Source: Diadema setosum
Lineage: Eukaryota > Echinodermata > Echinoidea > Diadematoida > Diadematidae
Direction of reading: 5' to 3'
Assembly: GCF_964275005.1 (NCBI RefSeq)
Contig: NC_092694.1
Span: forward strand, 32,066,967 to 32,130,966
DNA: 64,000 bases
A program made the position numbers and the translations under genes. Within the stretch, counting starts at the first letter, position 1. Every line of letters starts with the position of its first letter. The notes under the pieces are model-generated. The model did not search any database and had not been told where the DNA came from. It saw nothing but the letters and a program-made list of their open reading frames with translations. Shown one piece after another: positions 47,729 through 59,855 of this stretch.

Positions 47729-48830
47729 GTAAGAATCGATGGATAAGGTGGAATTTCTCTTTTTGAAAACCTATGCATGTAATATGATACCTTATATTTA
47801 CGGTGTAAGTGTCAGAAAGAAAACTTGTAGGCATGGCTCCAAGTGCTAATCAATGTGTTTCTGCAATATCATTCTGATATACATTGTATGTCATATTATT
47901 GTAGAAGAAAGTATTGAAAACTACACTTTCACGGACAAATCATGTTGAAATTGAATGTATTAACCTCAAAGGAGTTTGTCTTGTGTACTATACAAATAGC
48001 TTGACCTCACTTTATTTGCCCTGCTAATAATGGTTGAATGTCTTTTGATGATCACAATTTTATAATTTTAAGCTACAATATGTGATTGTTTTTTTATGTT
48101 TCGTATACTGAAGATGTACTGTCAAATATTTTGTTCTAATTAAAGATGTGTTTGTATACACTGCAAAAAATCACAGAAAAAATGCATTTTGTCAAGAGAA
48201 TAGAAATATTGAATGTGTTGAACATTTGCTGTGGTCCTCTTGGACTATTACAGTGTTTCATGGCATTCATATCTATTCTGGGCAATATCATATGACCGTG
48301 GCGTAAATTTTGACTACAGTCTCAAACCTTCGTTCTGGAGCTCTTACTCATTTCACATTTGAATAAATGTAGATTTGACTAATAGGAAATGTGTTATTTA
48401 ATAAACAGATGTTTCTGTTTATCTCTCAAAGAGATTGTTTACTGGGATCAGAATCCTGGGGAAAAGGCAAGCTCAGAATTAGCTGTTGTAATGTTTTTGC
48501 AAGCTGTAGAAGTCAAGTTTATAAAGGGTTGAAATAAATGTGACAAATGCTCATCAAATATTACTCATTTTGCACAAATGCACCAGTACAAGTACTATGC
48601 AAATTTGTGAAAAAAAGAACAAGGATAAAAGCACCCTATAAAAGAAAAAAAATTACTATCACAGTTTGGATTGTATCTTTTTTTCATAAAGAATGCAGTT
48701 GGCGCAATCCAATGCAGGCATACTGCTATTGGTACAATACCTGTACTGTATTAGAAAAACAAGGAGGTGGGACTTGATAGAAGACTATAAATGTTTATAT
48801 TGGAGTGAATATCCACAGCGTTGTAATTAT
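47729..48830. other. Non-genic or intronic DNA, nothing recognised
   Basis: AT-rich, no repeats or exons recognised. Confidence 0.4.
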
Positions 48831-49098
48831 AAGAAAGAAGATAGAAAGAAGGAAGATAGGAAGGAGGAGGAAAAGAAGAGAAGAAGAAGGAGAGGATGAT
48901 GTAGAAGAAGGTGGATGAGAAGGAGGAAGAGGAGAAGGAGAAGGAAAAAGAAGATGAGGAAGGAGAAGAAATAGAAAAGAGGAGGCTAGGGAGGAGACAA
49001 AAAAAAAAGAAGAGGAAGAGAGAGAAGAAGAAGATGGAAGAGAAAGAGAATGAGAAAAAAAAACAGAAGGAAGAATGAAAACAAAATGAAAGAAGATG
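48831..49098. repeat. ~270-bp polypurine (GA-rich) tract
   Basis: The plus strand is almost entirely A and G in irregular GAA/GGA/GA units, with rare interruptions. Ser/Phe- or Lys/Glu-rich frames across it are artefacts. Confidence 0.92.
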
Positions 49099-49582
49099 AA
49101 GTGTACAGTAGTAGTCAAGGGAAGATTCTTGGCCCTGATCACGCTGTATGAGGCAAGTGAAGTGAGGCGAGCTGTAAAGGGGGTGTGTCCCTCGTCCCTT
49201 GTCACTCATCAAGAAGCAGTTACACCCAGGCAAGCCCAGTATTATATCGGCCTCAATGAAACACGAAGGGAGACACCACAAACAATGCGACACGCTGCCA
49301 GTGACACACGCCGTAAGCCGCACTTATTAGGAAAGTAAACCCTCGGAGATCCAGAGTGGAATCGACAGAGTTGTGTTGAATAATGCACTCTTAAAGGTGA
49401 CTTTGTGTCAACAAGAAACAACACAAACAAACAAAAATAATTTTGAGTAGAATAAAGTCTAGGGAAGGAGCATCTACAGTAGGATTTTATGGTTGACATA
49501 TACACTTTATAGCAGTCAGATTACACTGTATATACAATGTGTGCATAATTATGTACACATTCCCTCTGCAAATATGTGCAGG

Positions 49583-50058
49583 TTAAAGGAGACCTCTGGA
49601 TGATTTTCAGACTTTTACATTTGAACAACTATAAATTGATTATACCACCGACCAAGTACAGAGTTTCAGAATTTGTAGTGATTAGGATAAGGAATTAGAA
49701 TGTTTTCAAAATTTGTAGCAAATCACAATTAACAAGGATGATGACATGGGCAGCTTCACTCTAAGAATGCATGAGTGGGGCTCAAGGAAGCAGAATAAAA
49801 GAAAGGAGCACTTGAAACTTGTTATGAACTTGTATGTTCAAAGCAAACAATATAGTAATGGGAATTACATTGAGCACATTTCTAAAATATGTGAACCTAT
49901 GTCATCATCCTTGTTCAGTGTAATTTGTTTTTGGGTTTTGCAGATTACTGGTTTTCTCTGCTCAAAAAACCACAATCCCACAAATCTATACAGGAAGCTG
50001 TTGATTTATGTACTATGCAATATGAAATTATGAAAATCGTCCAGACTTTCCCTTTAAG
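49583..50058 (+). repeat. ~450-bp dispersed repeat, copy 2
   Basis: Reverse-complement relative of 31281-31730, starting AAAGGAGACCTCTGGATGAT and ending CGTCCAGACTTTCCCTTT. The plus-strand frame 49746-50033 is open and aligns by residue with the open frame of the other copy (MHEWG / MHELG, then ICEPMSS / ICEAPMSS, LFSVICF / LFSVICL). Confidence 0.75.
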
Positions 50059-50836
50059 GTTTCAGCTGTGATTTTGAAAACAATATATACAATGTAAACA
50101 ATACCATGATGTATTTCTGTTTCTGTCCATAAAAGATTAAATTTATTTAAAGTAGAGTCACTTCTAATGTTCAGTTTGCACCACATCATTTTACGTGAAA
50201 AAAAAAAAAACACCACCCTGTACTTTATACTGTTCTGTCATATTATGTTGATGTATAAAATAAAGAGTAAAAATTACAAATTGTGCATGTTATGGCAGAA
50301 GTTCTATAATTTTGAAATGAATTTAGCATTACCAAGAAATAGGCCCTCATGTGTCAGTGACTCTTGAGGTTGTGATGAAGATTTCTTTTTTTTTTTATTT
50401 ATGTTTTGATATACATTGTAGGACAGTGATTAGAGAGATGTTTCAGGAACGTGCTTACAAACGAGAATGTCATGAGAGTGTGAAAGTAGGCCATGTCATT
50501 GCATCCAAGGCACCACTGCTACAGTAGCCTGACATTTCAAGCTCTTCTTAACACTAATAAATCACTGCTGTGGAAACACAGCAATAAAGGCATGGTTGGG
50601 TGGTAATTGTGGAACACAAGGCTTGGAAAATCCCATTGGCTACCTGGTGATTCACACCAGCACTGATTCTCTGCACTGTCAGTGGGTAATTCCCTATAGT
50701 CCATTTCGCACTACAAAGGCTAACTGACCTAATACCCACTTCACATCCACTTTTTTACCCATTTCTTTTTCTCCCCCTTTTCTTCTGCGCTGAAGGTATG
50801 ACTCTGGCCCTGTATGAAATGTAGGAATCTTGTTAT

Positions 50837-51259
50837 ACCTTTCAGTAACTCCTCTAGCTCGGGCCAGGCCCAAGCTAAGTTGTAAAATTTTGAGTTTATG
50901 AATGGGTCGGGCCAAAGTGGTCCGCGCCAGGAGCGGACTATTTTGGCGCTGCTGAAGCTAGCACCGGGTACGGGCCAGGCTCGGCCCTGGTGCCAATCGA
51001 AGAGTTTATGAATGATAGCAGCACCAGGCTCGGGCCAAAATTTCTTGCACGGTCAAAGATCACAATTACCTGGCCGTGCCCTCCGCCGGAGCGCGCGTTC
51101 AGTTACCATCATCCCTTTGCGTGGCCGAGTTCATGAATGGGTCATCGTAAAAGTAGCGCGGCTCTGCTGTAGTTACTGAACGCAATTTTTAATGCTTGGC
51201 ACGGGCCAAATTAGCTCGGGCCAGGAGCTGGCCAGAAATGCATGAGTTACTGAAAGGGG
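50837..51259. mobile_element. ~420-bp GC-rich MITE with CCTTTCAGTAACTC ends
   Basis: TACCTTTCAGTAACTCCTCT at the left and GAGTTACTGAAAGGGGTA at the right, TA-flanked. The interior repeats CTCGGGCCAGG-like phrases (CTCGGGCCAGGCC, GGCTCGGGCC, GCTCGGGCCAGGAG) and GTTTATGAATG, in both orientations. Confidence 0.82.
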
Positions 51260-52157
51260 TACAGGAATAGCAAACTAAAAGTTCACTCCACATTCCTGAT
51301 TGATTGATAAGAATCAGTTTTTATGTGATGGCGAGTTTTCATCTGTAATATGTGAGTTTTATTGTGGTGACTACAAGAAAATTTGTCCTCTGAGTCCCTG
51401 GATGGAATTGCTGCAAGTCATCAGAAGTGCATCATATTGAAAAGAGAGATTAAAGACATCATTTGCCATTTTCAGATGAAACAGAAACCCAGCATTATTG
51501 CTTTAAAATAGTTCCAAAATGTGAGTTGGGGATAGAAACAACCACTGTAAAAAATTGAATCCATATATTCTACTTGATGTAATAAGTGTTGTTAAATGCA
51601 CAAAATGTGAACAATAGTTATTATAAAAGTGTTTCCAGATTAAACTGCCTACAGTTATGGTTTATTGAGAAAAACACTGATATCTCCTTATATTTTAGGC
51701 TTAATTGCAAAAAAAAAAAATGTATGGTAGGATGTTTTGTGATACAACAGACCTACAATGTACACATATATGCATCAAATGTGATATCTCGATCATATTG
51801 TAAATCACTGCTCCCAAAGGTAAACAGGACTTAAAAAAAGAAGAAAAAATGTGTTGCCAGGCAGAACTTGGCAAATACAAACGGATTGTTACCCAAAGCA
51901 ACTGATATTCAAATACAGTATGTATGAATTTAAGCATGTATTTAAAGAAATGATGACTATAGAGTCAAAACAGCCTGAAGGCAATGTGACATGTTTAGTG
52001 GGCATGTAACTATGCTATATTCTCAGAACATTTGTTCATATGGTTTATATTCTATGAATGTTAAAGTACAGTATGTGTAATTAGAGCATACACAATGTAG
52101 TTGCATATTGAGCTGTTATTAGTATTGCCCCAGACATAAATAAATATAAAAAAAAAA
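51260..52157. other. Non-genic DNA, nothing recognised
   Basis: AT-rich, with short A-runs only. Confidence 0.4.
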
Positions 52158-54530
52158 CTAGAGATTGTAATTTGTCATCACTGACAAATTAAGGTGATCC
52201 GATTTTTTTTAAATCAATGATTCGAGTCCTGATCGCAATAAGCATGACCATACAAGTTTCATCTAGTGTTTAGAGGTATTGGCCGTGTGATGTTTGCATT
52301 CTCATTTAGCAAAGCTAAGGGAGTCATATCTGCCATGTTTAGTACCAAATTCTGTATGCACTATAACGAAGATACAGCAACAAGTACATGACCTTTGACC
52401 CACCTTTGCACTCCCAAGATGGCATCTGATGAAATAGTGGTTATTTTGTGAAATGATTCTTGCGACATCGTCTAAACGTGTGAAAAATATGGGAAAGATA
52501 GGACAGGTATTCACAAAGATACAAGATGAAACACTTATGATCTTTGACCCTAATTTACATACCCAAGGTGTTGTCCGATCAAGTAGTTGTTATTTTATGA
52601 AATAATGTACGTGACATGAACTAAACATGTGCAAAATATGGAGGTGATAGGGGGTGTTTTTCTTGAGTTATTGCAAAGAAAGTTGCAGAAAGAAAGAAAT
52701 ATCTCAATACATAGAAGATAAGCTTTAATTTTAACCGAGTTTTTTAACATGATCCCGACATCGTATGAAAAAACGAAGGGCACACCAGCGATAGCGCAAA
52801 GTCTTAGCTACAACATATTAAAATCTGGGAGAAATTCACCGAAGGGAGAGTGAGCTAGTGCTCGAAAAAGACAATCATGTCAATTTTTCACATTTAAAAA
52901 AAATTCCCTCCCATAGAGATAACACGTCATAACGAAGATACAGAAAGAAGTGGATATAACTTTTGACCCCAATTTGCACAGACAAGATGGCATCTGAGCA
53001 AAAAGTGGTTAATTTGTGAAATGATCCTTGTAACATGGTCTTTGCGTGTGCAAAATATGGGAAAGATAGGACATGTATTCACCAAGATACAGGATAAAAC
53101 ATTTATGACCTTTGACCCTAATTTACATACCCAAGATGGCGTCTGATCAAGTAGTTGTTATTTTATGAAATAATGTACGTGACATGATCTAAATATGTGC
53201 AAAGTATGGAAGTGATAGAGGCTGTTTTTCTTCAGTTATTGCAAAGAAAGTTGCAGAAAGAAAGAGATATCTCAATACATCAAATATAAGCTGTAATTTC
53301 AACCAATTTTTTTGACGTGATCCCGACATCGTATGAAAAAAAGAAGGGCACACTTACGGTAGCGTAAAGTCTCAGCTACAACATATCAAAATCTGGGAGA
53401 AATTTATCAAGGGGTAAGTGAGCTAGTGCTCGGTAAAGATAGTCATGTCAATTTTCATTTCCAGAAAAACTGCACTCCCATAGAGATAACACGTAAACTG
53501 CTCAAATTTGACAAGATTACTTTCAATCCAATTTTACGAGGTGATACTGTCATCCAATTAAAATAATGTAATGTTATGTTTGAAAGAATATTAAATAAGT
53601 TACAACATACTGAAATCTGGGTGAAAATTGACAAAGGATTAGTGAAATACGCTCGAATGAACTTGAAATTTGATGACGTCATTTTGAAAATTTACCTTTT
53701 TTATTTTATTAAGAAATTTGATATCTTTTAATCATTTTGCCAGCATTGCAAACCTATGAAATGACATGTACAACTCATCAGCTTTCAAAATACGTAAAGA
53801 AAATGGGGGGTCACCGTCCATCCTGACGAGTAAAATCGGATTTAAAATTGGCGGTTTTTTGGCATAGTTGCACTGTATAGCGCCATTGACGCGCGCGCGG
53901 ATTTTCAACTTTGACGGGCCCGTATGACGTCATATTGAATCGGATTGACTTGAAACTTGGTAGAAATATTCCTTGACATTTCAGACATCCGATCAAAGTG
54001 AAAAAACGTGAAATTTCTATTGCATATGAGCTGTGCGTGCGTATATGTGCGCGCGCGTACGCGTCCGTCCGATTTTTTCAATTTTTCAAAAAATGCTCCA
54101 AATGGTCTGAAACGTGTGCAAAAAGATTTTGAGCTCGATTGGAGCATACAAATATTTCAACGCGCGCGTACGCGCACGTTTTAATAATAAATATTAATTT
54201 TGATAATATGAGTAGAATGCACTTGACTTGAAATATATGTGACGTAAATTTTATTGAAAATTTCCATTCCATTAATGAGATATGAATGAAAATGTGTTTT
54301 CATATAATGACGTCATCGTGACGTCACGGTCGACTGATCACTATGATACATTAGATCTGTCATCTTTGTGACATGATACATACATGGTATGATTTTGAAA
54401 TTGATAGGCAGAGGACTTTCTGAGCTAACTTCTGCACAACTTTTGAGGAGAAATAAAGAAACAAAGAAGAAAGAATCAGTACAGATACAGAAGGTGATCC
54501 GAGAGGATACTCGGATCACCTAAATACAAT
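52158..54530 (-). mobile_element. Helentron-like non-autonomous element 2 (~2.4 kb, duplicated core)
   Basis: Read on the minus strand it ends in a hairpin (TTTGTCAGTGATGACAAA), a short spacer and CTAG followed by TTTTTTT. Subterminal repeats are AGGTGATCCGA (52192-52202) and the hairpin AGGTGATCCGAG/CTCGGATCACCT (54492-54520). The core has a partial duplication at an offset of about 570 bp (ATACCCAAG..., GATCAAGTAGTTGTTATTTT and TTGCAAAGAAAGTTGCAGAA each occur twice). The right half is rich in CG and GCGC. No helicase frame. Confidence 0.72.
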
Positions 54531-54678
54531 CGTTGAACAGTTCAAGAAAACAGGTACATCCTATAGACATTGTCCTAGGTGCATCCTTAGACAGATTGCA
54601 TACAGTACGTATAATGTAGATCATAATGGTTAAGCAAGTAGAGGTCAGGTTCTTCATACACCATCAGGATACCAAGAT

Positions 54679-54801
54679 CTGGGCTCTGTTTTATGAAGAG
54701 TTATGATTGATTATATAGTTGATTTCTATCATAAGTCTATGGCAGCCTGTGTGTTATGGAAATTTATAATCAATTTTATCTTTTGATAAAACGGGGCCCT
54801 G
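54679..54801. mobile_element. Palindromic MITE, GGGCCC...TTTTATGA type, short copy
   Basis: CTGGGCTCTGTTTTATGA at the left and TTTTGATAAAACGGGGCCCT at the right, with inner TTATGATTGATTAT / ATAATCAATTTTAT pairing. Confidence 0.65.
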
Positions 54802-55085
54802 TAAACAGAGTCAGATGATGTAGATAGAATACAAAGCTTGCTTGACACAAATGTGAGATTCTGTTATGGCAGTTTCAACAGGGAAAATATAAGGGAGACT
54901 AAAACTCACTTTTGGGCAAGTAAACTGAATGTGTACAATTGCCAACTGAAAATGTACAGCTCAGGGACTCTGCCCTTAAATTTCCATTGGGGCAGGTACG
55001 ATATGCATTGTATATATTGTCACCTGTCCGGCAGAAGGGCTCTAGCATGAAATTTTGACACCAAAATGAATTTTTTATTCATTTA

Positions 55086-55087
<2 letters not shown>

Positions 55088-55123
<36 letters not shown>
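55088..55123. repeat. (GT)n microsatellite
   Basis: About 18 uninterrupted GT units. Confidence 0.97.
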
Positions 55124-55124
<1 letters not shown>

Positions 55125-55281
55125 CATACTGTCAATCGACAGTTTTAAAAGGTCTTTCGTATTGTATTAATGAACATCATCAATTTGTGAGTTTTTGAGT
55201 GTGCACACCTTTGGGCACTTCTTTCTTCCCGGCAGGCAGCGATGTGAGGATGCCCTGTATGAAACTTCCTGGAGCCTTTAA

Positions 55282-55366
55282 CCCATTGAGGACAGGCTGA
55301 TTTTGCTACAACCTGCATTTTCCATAGACACTTGCCTGAGTATACTCGGGACTCGTCCTCAATGGG
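55282..55366. mobile_element. 85-bp piggyBac-like MITE
   Basis: Exact TTAA on both sides (55278-55281 and 55367-55370). Ends CCCATTGAGGAC and GTCCTCAATGGG are perfect 12-bp inverted repeats, and an inner TGAGTATACTCGGGACTC palindrome is present. TTAA duplication with CCC/GGG ends is the piggyBac signature. Confidence 0.85.
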
Positions 55367-55597
55367 TTAAGAGAACTCATTGACAGATGTACATAGCGTA
55401 ATACAACATGGTTTCTCGATTGAATCATTCTTAATACTGCAGTATGTGTGAAAACCGCGACTAGTGCAGGGCTGCTAGAATAGAATAGTCCATCAGCAAA
55501 TACAGATGTTTGGGCACTATGGTGACAGACTACTACATGTACAATGTAGGAGGTTGACCAAAGAAGTCTGTTACTGCTTGACATTTTTCTCTCAAAT

Positions 55598-55733
55598 TGA
55601 TTGATTGATTGATTTTATTTCAAATTCAAACAGAGTAAAAAAACAGAGATACAGTTGTACTGTATTGTTACATGGAATTGAGTCGCTCGCAAGACCCTGT
55701 CGTGTGAGCATTTTCCGAAGCGTCGCAGGGTTT
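55598..55733 (-). other. AATAAA and (AATC)n tail downstream of the 55734 stop
   Basis: On the minus strand, GAATTTGAAATAAAATCAAT and three more CAAT units follow the TAG at 55734 by about 120 bp. This can be the poly(A) region of the candidate gene, or the 3' tail of a CR1/L2-like retroposon; the repeat-unit tail favours the second. Confidence 0.5.
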
Positions 55734-56068
55734 CTAGAATATATTCGGAGTTGTGCCAACCTTCGCAACAATACGCACAGTCTTCCCACGATAACGTCCC
55801 TTTAATTCAGATTCACCAGGTTGCACCTTCCCCTTCCCCTTCCTTCTTGTGGATGACTTGTTGGATGTGAAGTGTTGCAGCTGTGGATGGATGTTATCCA
55901 AGTTATTGGAATTGTGACAAATTACCGTAAACCCCACAGCAGTCTGAGTGCCAAGCATAATCCTCGTCATGTCACATAATCTCGAGAATCTCCGGGCCTG
56001 TTCACACTTTTCATCATTCTCGCCGAGTGGGCTATTAGAATGCATTTTGTAGACCTTCTTCCTCCCTG
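55734..56068 (-). CDS. Candidate terminal exon of an unrecognised gene
   Basis: An open frame of about 110 codons runs from a possible acceptor (CATTCCAG at 56069) to TAG at 55734. It contains GRKKVYKMHSNSPLGENDEK, a basic block (SSTRRKGKGKVQPGE) and LKGRYRGKTVRIVAKVG. It enters with two bases, which fits the phase-1 donor of the open exon at 57842-58108. I recognise no domain. An alternative is part of a retroposon, because a retroposon-like tail follows. Confidence 0.3.
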
Positions 56069-56816
56069 CTGGAATGTCGCATCATGTACCCCAGAAAGAA
56101 AGTCAATTTGTGTATCAGCACTATTCATAGTAGCATCACCCCTTCGTGACACCGGCATTTAAACTGGAAAATATGATAAACTTGTCTGATGTGCCTGACA
56201 GTTGGGCAGTCATTTTTCATGCCACACTTGTGTGTCTGCCTGATGCTGGATGCAGTGAACTCACCTGCCCACCTATAATACAACTAAAACTGGCTCTTCG
56301 GCAAGTACATGTAAATGCATGGGCACGCAGCTCATAAAAGCATATTAAGGCCCTTGCCCAATTTCCTATTGAAGCAAGTGACATGGGAAAGTGTCTTTTC
56401 TAATGCCCTGGTCTGATTGCCTCACTTGTGATGATAATCAAGAAGATATGAAACTGAGTGTACGTATGAGATAGTAAATATGACCAAGAATCATGCAAAT
56501 GCACACCCAAAATGTCACATTGTTTCACATTTGCTAAAAAGGGCAAATTGACTTTTTTTTTTTAAATTTATGTCGATAAACAGGGTGAAGTTGAATCAGA
56601 CAAAATACTTAAAGTTTCACAAAATCTGGTATAAGAACTAAAAGTTGCAGAATGAGGCAGGTTTTTTTTTAATTTTTTAATTTTTTTTTTTTTATATAGG
56701 TGTGACATTGGACCCTATCACATTATGCAAATTAGTCAGAATGAATGCTGTGGTACTTTGTCACAAATTTCTATTGGTTTGTAATAAAAGTATTGAAATA
56801 AAACAGTAGTATTTTT

Positions 56817-57201
56817 AAAGGGATTGTTCAGTTTTAGTTGAGACCTAATTTCAGGTTTCTAACTTTTTTTGGTGAGATAATGAGAAACCTCTTATGAAAT
56901 ATGAAAGAGCATGTAATTCCATGAGGAATTCAACGTTTATTTGATGAAAATTGGTTTTGAAATGGCTGAGATATCCAAAACAGAGCACTTCTAATGAAGT
57001 GTGGGACCCACACTTAATTACGATCGCTTTGTTTTACTTTGTTTTTGGATGTTTCAGTCATTCCAAACCCAATTTTCATCAAATTAACTTTGAATTCCTC
57101 TTAAAATGGTATGCTCTGTACTATTTCATAAGTGTTTTCTTGGTATCTCACAAAAAGTTAAAAGCCCAATTCTCATCTCCATCAATACTGTACTATTTAA
57201 A
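56817..57201. mobile_element. MITE, AAAGGGNNTGTACAGT family, copy 4
   Basis: AAAGGGATTGTTCAGTTTTA to ATACTGTACTATTTAA; TTTGATGAAAATTGGTTTTG pairs with AACCCAATTTTCATCAAA. Full-length, 385 bp, lying between the two candidate exons above. Confidence 0.85.
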
Positions 57202-57841
57202 GTACTATGGAACACCTCCATCATTAAAAGGCATTGAAACCCTTGATTGATCTGATGTGAAGCATTCATAACCTTTGTTTGAACTCAGAAGAAAGAGTAC
57301 ATACTGTAGTGAAAACTCTAGCAGTGCGGGACATTGCTGTCCCATGAAAATAATATGACATTTCAGAGTTTGTCTAAACACATTATCATTTGGACCTGAA
57401 ACACTCAGATGGGTGACAAAGGCTCGTGGTGATTCAATCTTCCAGACGTATCTCACACTAAATTCTTCAGAATTTTTCTGTCATGAAATTAGCACTGGAT
57501 TTAAATGCTTCCTTGATGAGCCCTTCCTTGCTGTCGTCTTTAATTGTGTAGGCAAACGACCACCACTTTTAAGTGAAAATCTGCAAATTTAATGAAAAGA
57601 AATCCTTCAGATCAACATTACTTGGCAGTATAAACATCAGAAAATTGTCACTAAAATGTAGACTTGTTCATTCATCAGTATACTTGTTGAAGCAACTTTA
57701 AATAATAGCTGTCATTCAACCTTAGATCTCCCAAACAGACACACAAACATACAGACACAAGCAAAAGAAAAAAAATTGGTAGCATGTTTGTATCGTGAAT
57801 AGTTTTTTAACTAAGATATCACTGTGGCATCAAACACCTAC

Positions 57842-58108
57842 CAGGCGTGAAGTCACAAAACCTGTTTCTGTGATGCTTAGGGGCAAGTGCAAATTTGCCA
57901 GCGTCTTGCGAGCTGTAATCGAGGGTGACAAATTGCTCTAACGCCCTAGAACAGTTGGGTGTGTGAGCCAGCATTTGGTTTCTCTTCATTTTTGCGCCCA
58001 AATCATGAACTATCTTGGCATGCAATTTTGCGATAATTTCCCCCAAGGAAATTGCTAGAAGCATGTCCTTATGTACGGAGCTGCGGCTCCCGCGTTGCAC
58101 TTTCTTAA
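57842..58108 (-). CDS. Candidate internal exon of an unrecognised gene
   Basis: 88 codons open between an acceptor (GGCTACAG at 58109) and a donor (CCTG|GTAGGT at 57842, phase 1). It includes KKVQRGSRSSVHKDMLLAIS, LGEIIAKLHAKIVHDLGAKM and HTPNCSRALEQFVTLDYSSQ. The amino-acid composition looks protein-like. The beginning (IEATVKKVQRG) faintly recalls netrin-like (NTR/C345C) modules, but the similarity is too weak to use. Its phase fits the exon at 55734-56068. Confidence 0.3.
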
Positions 58109-59020
58109 CTGTAGCCTCGATAAAGTTGCTGTTGTTTTTTCAGATACGTGCTCTTCTAGTCTTGTTAAAGGTATTAGAGTATCAGTGTATGATCCTTGGC
58201 TTTTCAAACTTTTACAGCATGTATCAAATATTTCATCAAGCTACATAAATGTATGGGGAGATGTACAATGTAGCTAAGAGAAACAAAGTAATGTTTTCAC
58301 TCCTCTCTTTACAGCCACAATTGCCTGTGTTTAGGGTATTTTCCACTGCCATGCAAAAGAGAAGAGAGTCGAATTCATGAATTGAACAATATTTTATCAC
58401 TGTGAATTCAATATGATGATGATATACAGTATTTTCTTCACAACAATTGTCTTCTATTGGAAAGGAAGAACAAGACATGTTTTAAAGACCTCCCACAATA
58501 CTTTTGAACGAGGGCAAGTACTGCTATAAAAGTAAACTCTGTATGCTACAAAATTGAGCAAAAGGACTTTTGTATTAATCAGAATTTGTTATAGGTCAGA
58601 ATAAAGTGATTTTTGACAAGGTGAAATTATCAAGATTGAATCAACCTATGCTTGAATTGGTCAAGTTATTTAATAATGATTTTTGTTTTTGTCAAGATGG
58701 AGTCAATATCAATTGTGACCTTGCATTTCTAGAAATGTTCTTTCTCAGGAAAAGTTACCAATGAGCTCATTAGCTTTAATAATAACATACTTTGCAGAAC
58801 AAATATGATTCCATGACAGACAGCAGAAAATGAAATATTAATAGGCTCTCTCATGCATAAAAATTGTCATCTGTCACAATTAATATTTTATAAAATATGT
58901 GTAGAAGCTTACAAGAAAACATTATTAGAATTTCAGTGAGAAAGAAGAACAGCACGTACATTGTATGTGTATGTATACAGCAAGCAAAACCATTTTAATA
59001 ATGAACAGGATTTTTTAGAT
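58109..59020. other. Non-genic or intronic DNA, nothing recognised
   Basis: AT-rich DNA without supported features. Confidence 0.4.
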
Positions 59021-59233
59021 ACTGTAAAAGTGGAAATGTTCATGGTGTTGAAATTTTCGCACATATCGCGCAACCAGAAACTAGCGTGAAAATAAAAGCA
59101 TGTCAATATTTTTGCTGGCCATATATTCCAGTAGTTGATATCTTGATTCCGCAGAATTAAAAACACATGAAACTCTTTTCACCCAGCTGAGCGCGATAAA
59201 TTAGTCGCGCAAAAATATCCACTTTTACCGTAA
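59021..59233. mobile_element. ~212-bp MITE with ACTGTAAAAGTGGA ends
   Basis: ACTGTAAAAGTGGAAATGTT at the left and AATATCCACTTTTACCGT at the right, TA-flanked; inner TTTTCGCACATATCGCGC / GAGCGCGATAAATTAGTCGC phrases. Confidence 0.75.
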
Positions 59234-59699
59234 GATGATGGATTGGTCTAGCGGGTACAAGCCATTTAAAGTATGAAAGCCTTTAGTTCTCGAGAATGAT
59301 TGTCTAAAGCAGTATTACCCTGCAGCCCACTGGTGGGCTACAAAGCTCTCGCAAGGTGACATACATGTAGGCTACAATGTTTGCCAAAAATGACATGAAA
59401 AGAGATTCGTATCTCATCTTAGAACTGGGCCTCCAAAATGTAGGAGCCATGAATTTGAAAGTAGGTCTCGGGTTGAAAAAAGGTTGAGAAGCACGGGTCT
59501 ATAAAGCACTCTCGGTAGAGTGTCTTGTGTCGTAATATAGACTTCAGATTCTGCACTTTATTGGGATGGGGAAGGAAATTTTGACTTTTTGTGACTATTG
59601 AATGTCTGCATTCATTTTGTTACTGTCTGTCTGTCTGTCTGTCTGTCTGTTATTTGTCTGTCTCTGTTTCTTTCTCTCCTACTGTCTCCCATTGTATAG

Positions 59700-59855
59700 C
59701 CTACGCGCCCCGTTTGTGCGTAGTGTAATGCTTGTCGTCCGTACCAGAAGTTGTATATCTCCGCTGCCCGAGTCCCCGTAGATCTCGGCGACCTGTATCT
59801 TTGATTCAAGCTGGCATGCCTTGGGACAAGTGGGAGGTACAATGGGAAGTGGAGG
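59700..59855 (-). other. Exon-like GC-rich stretch, unassigned
   Basis: After a good acceptor (TTTTGTTTTAATCTCAG) one minus-strand frame stays open for about 58 codons to a TAG, with a coding-like section (QVAEIYGDSGSGDIQLLVRT) rich in G/C third positions. A second frame is also open. I cannot identify a protein, so I leave it as a possible exon. Confidence 0.2.

Noticed and set aside
48751..49323. 190-codon Ser/Phe-rich minus-strand frame
   Set aside because: It is the pyrimidine complement of a polypurine tract and low complexity only.
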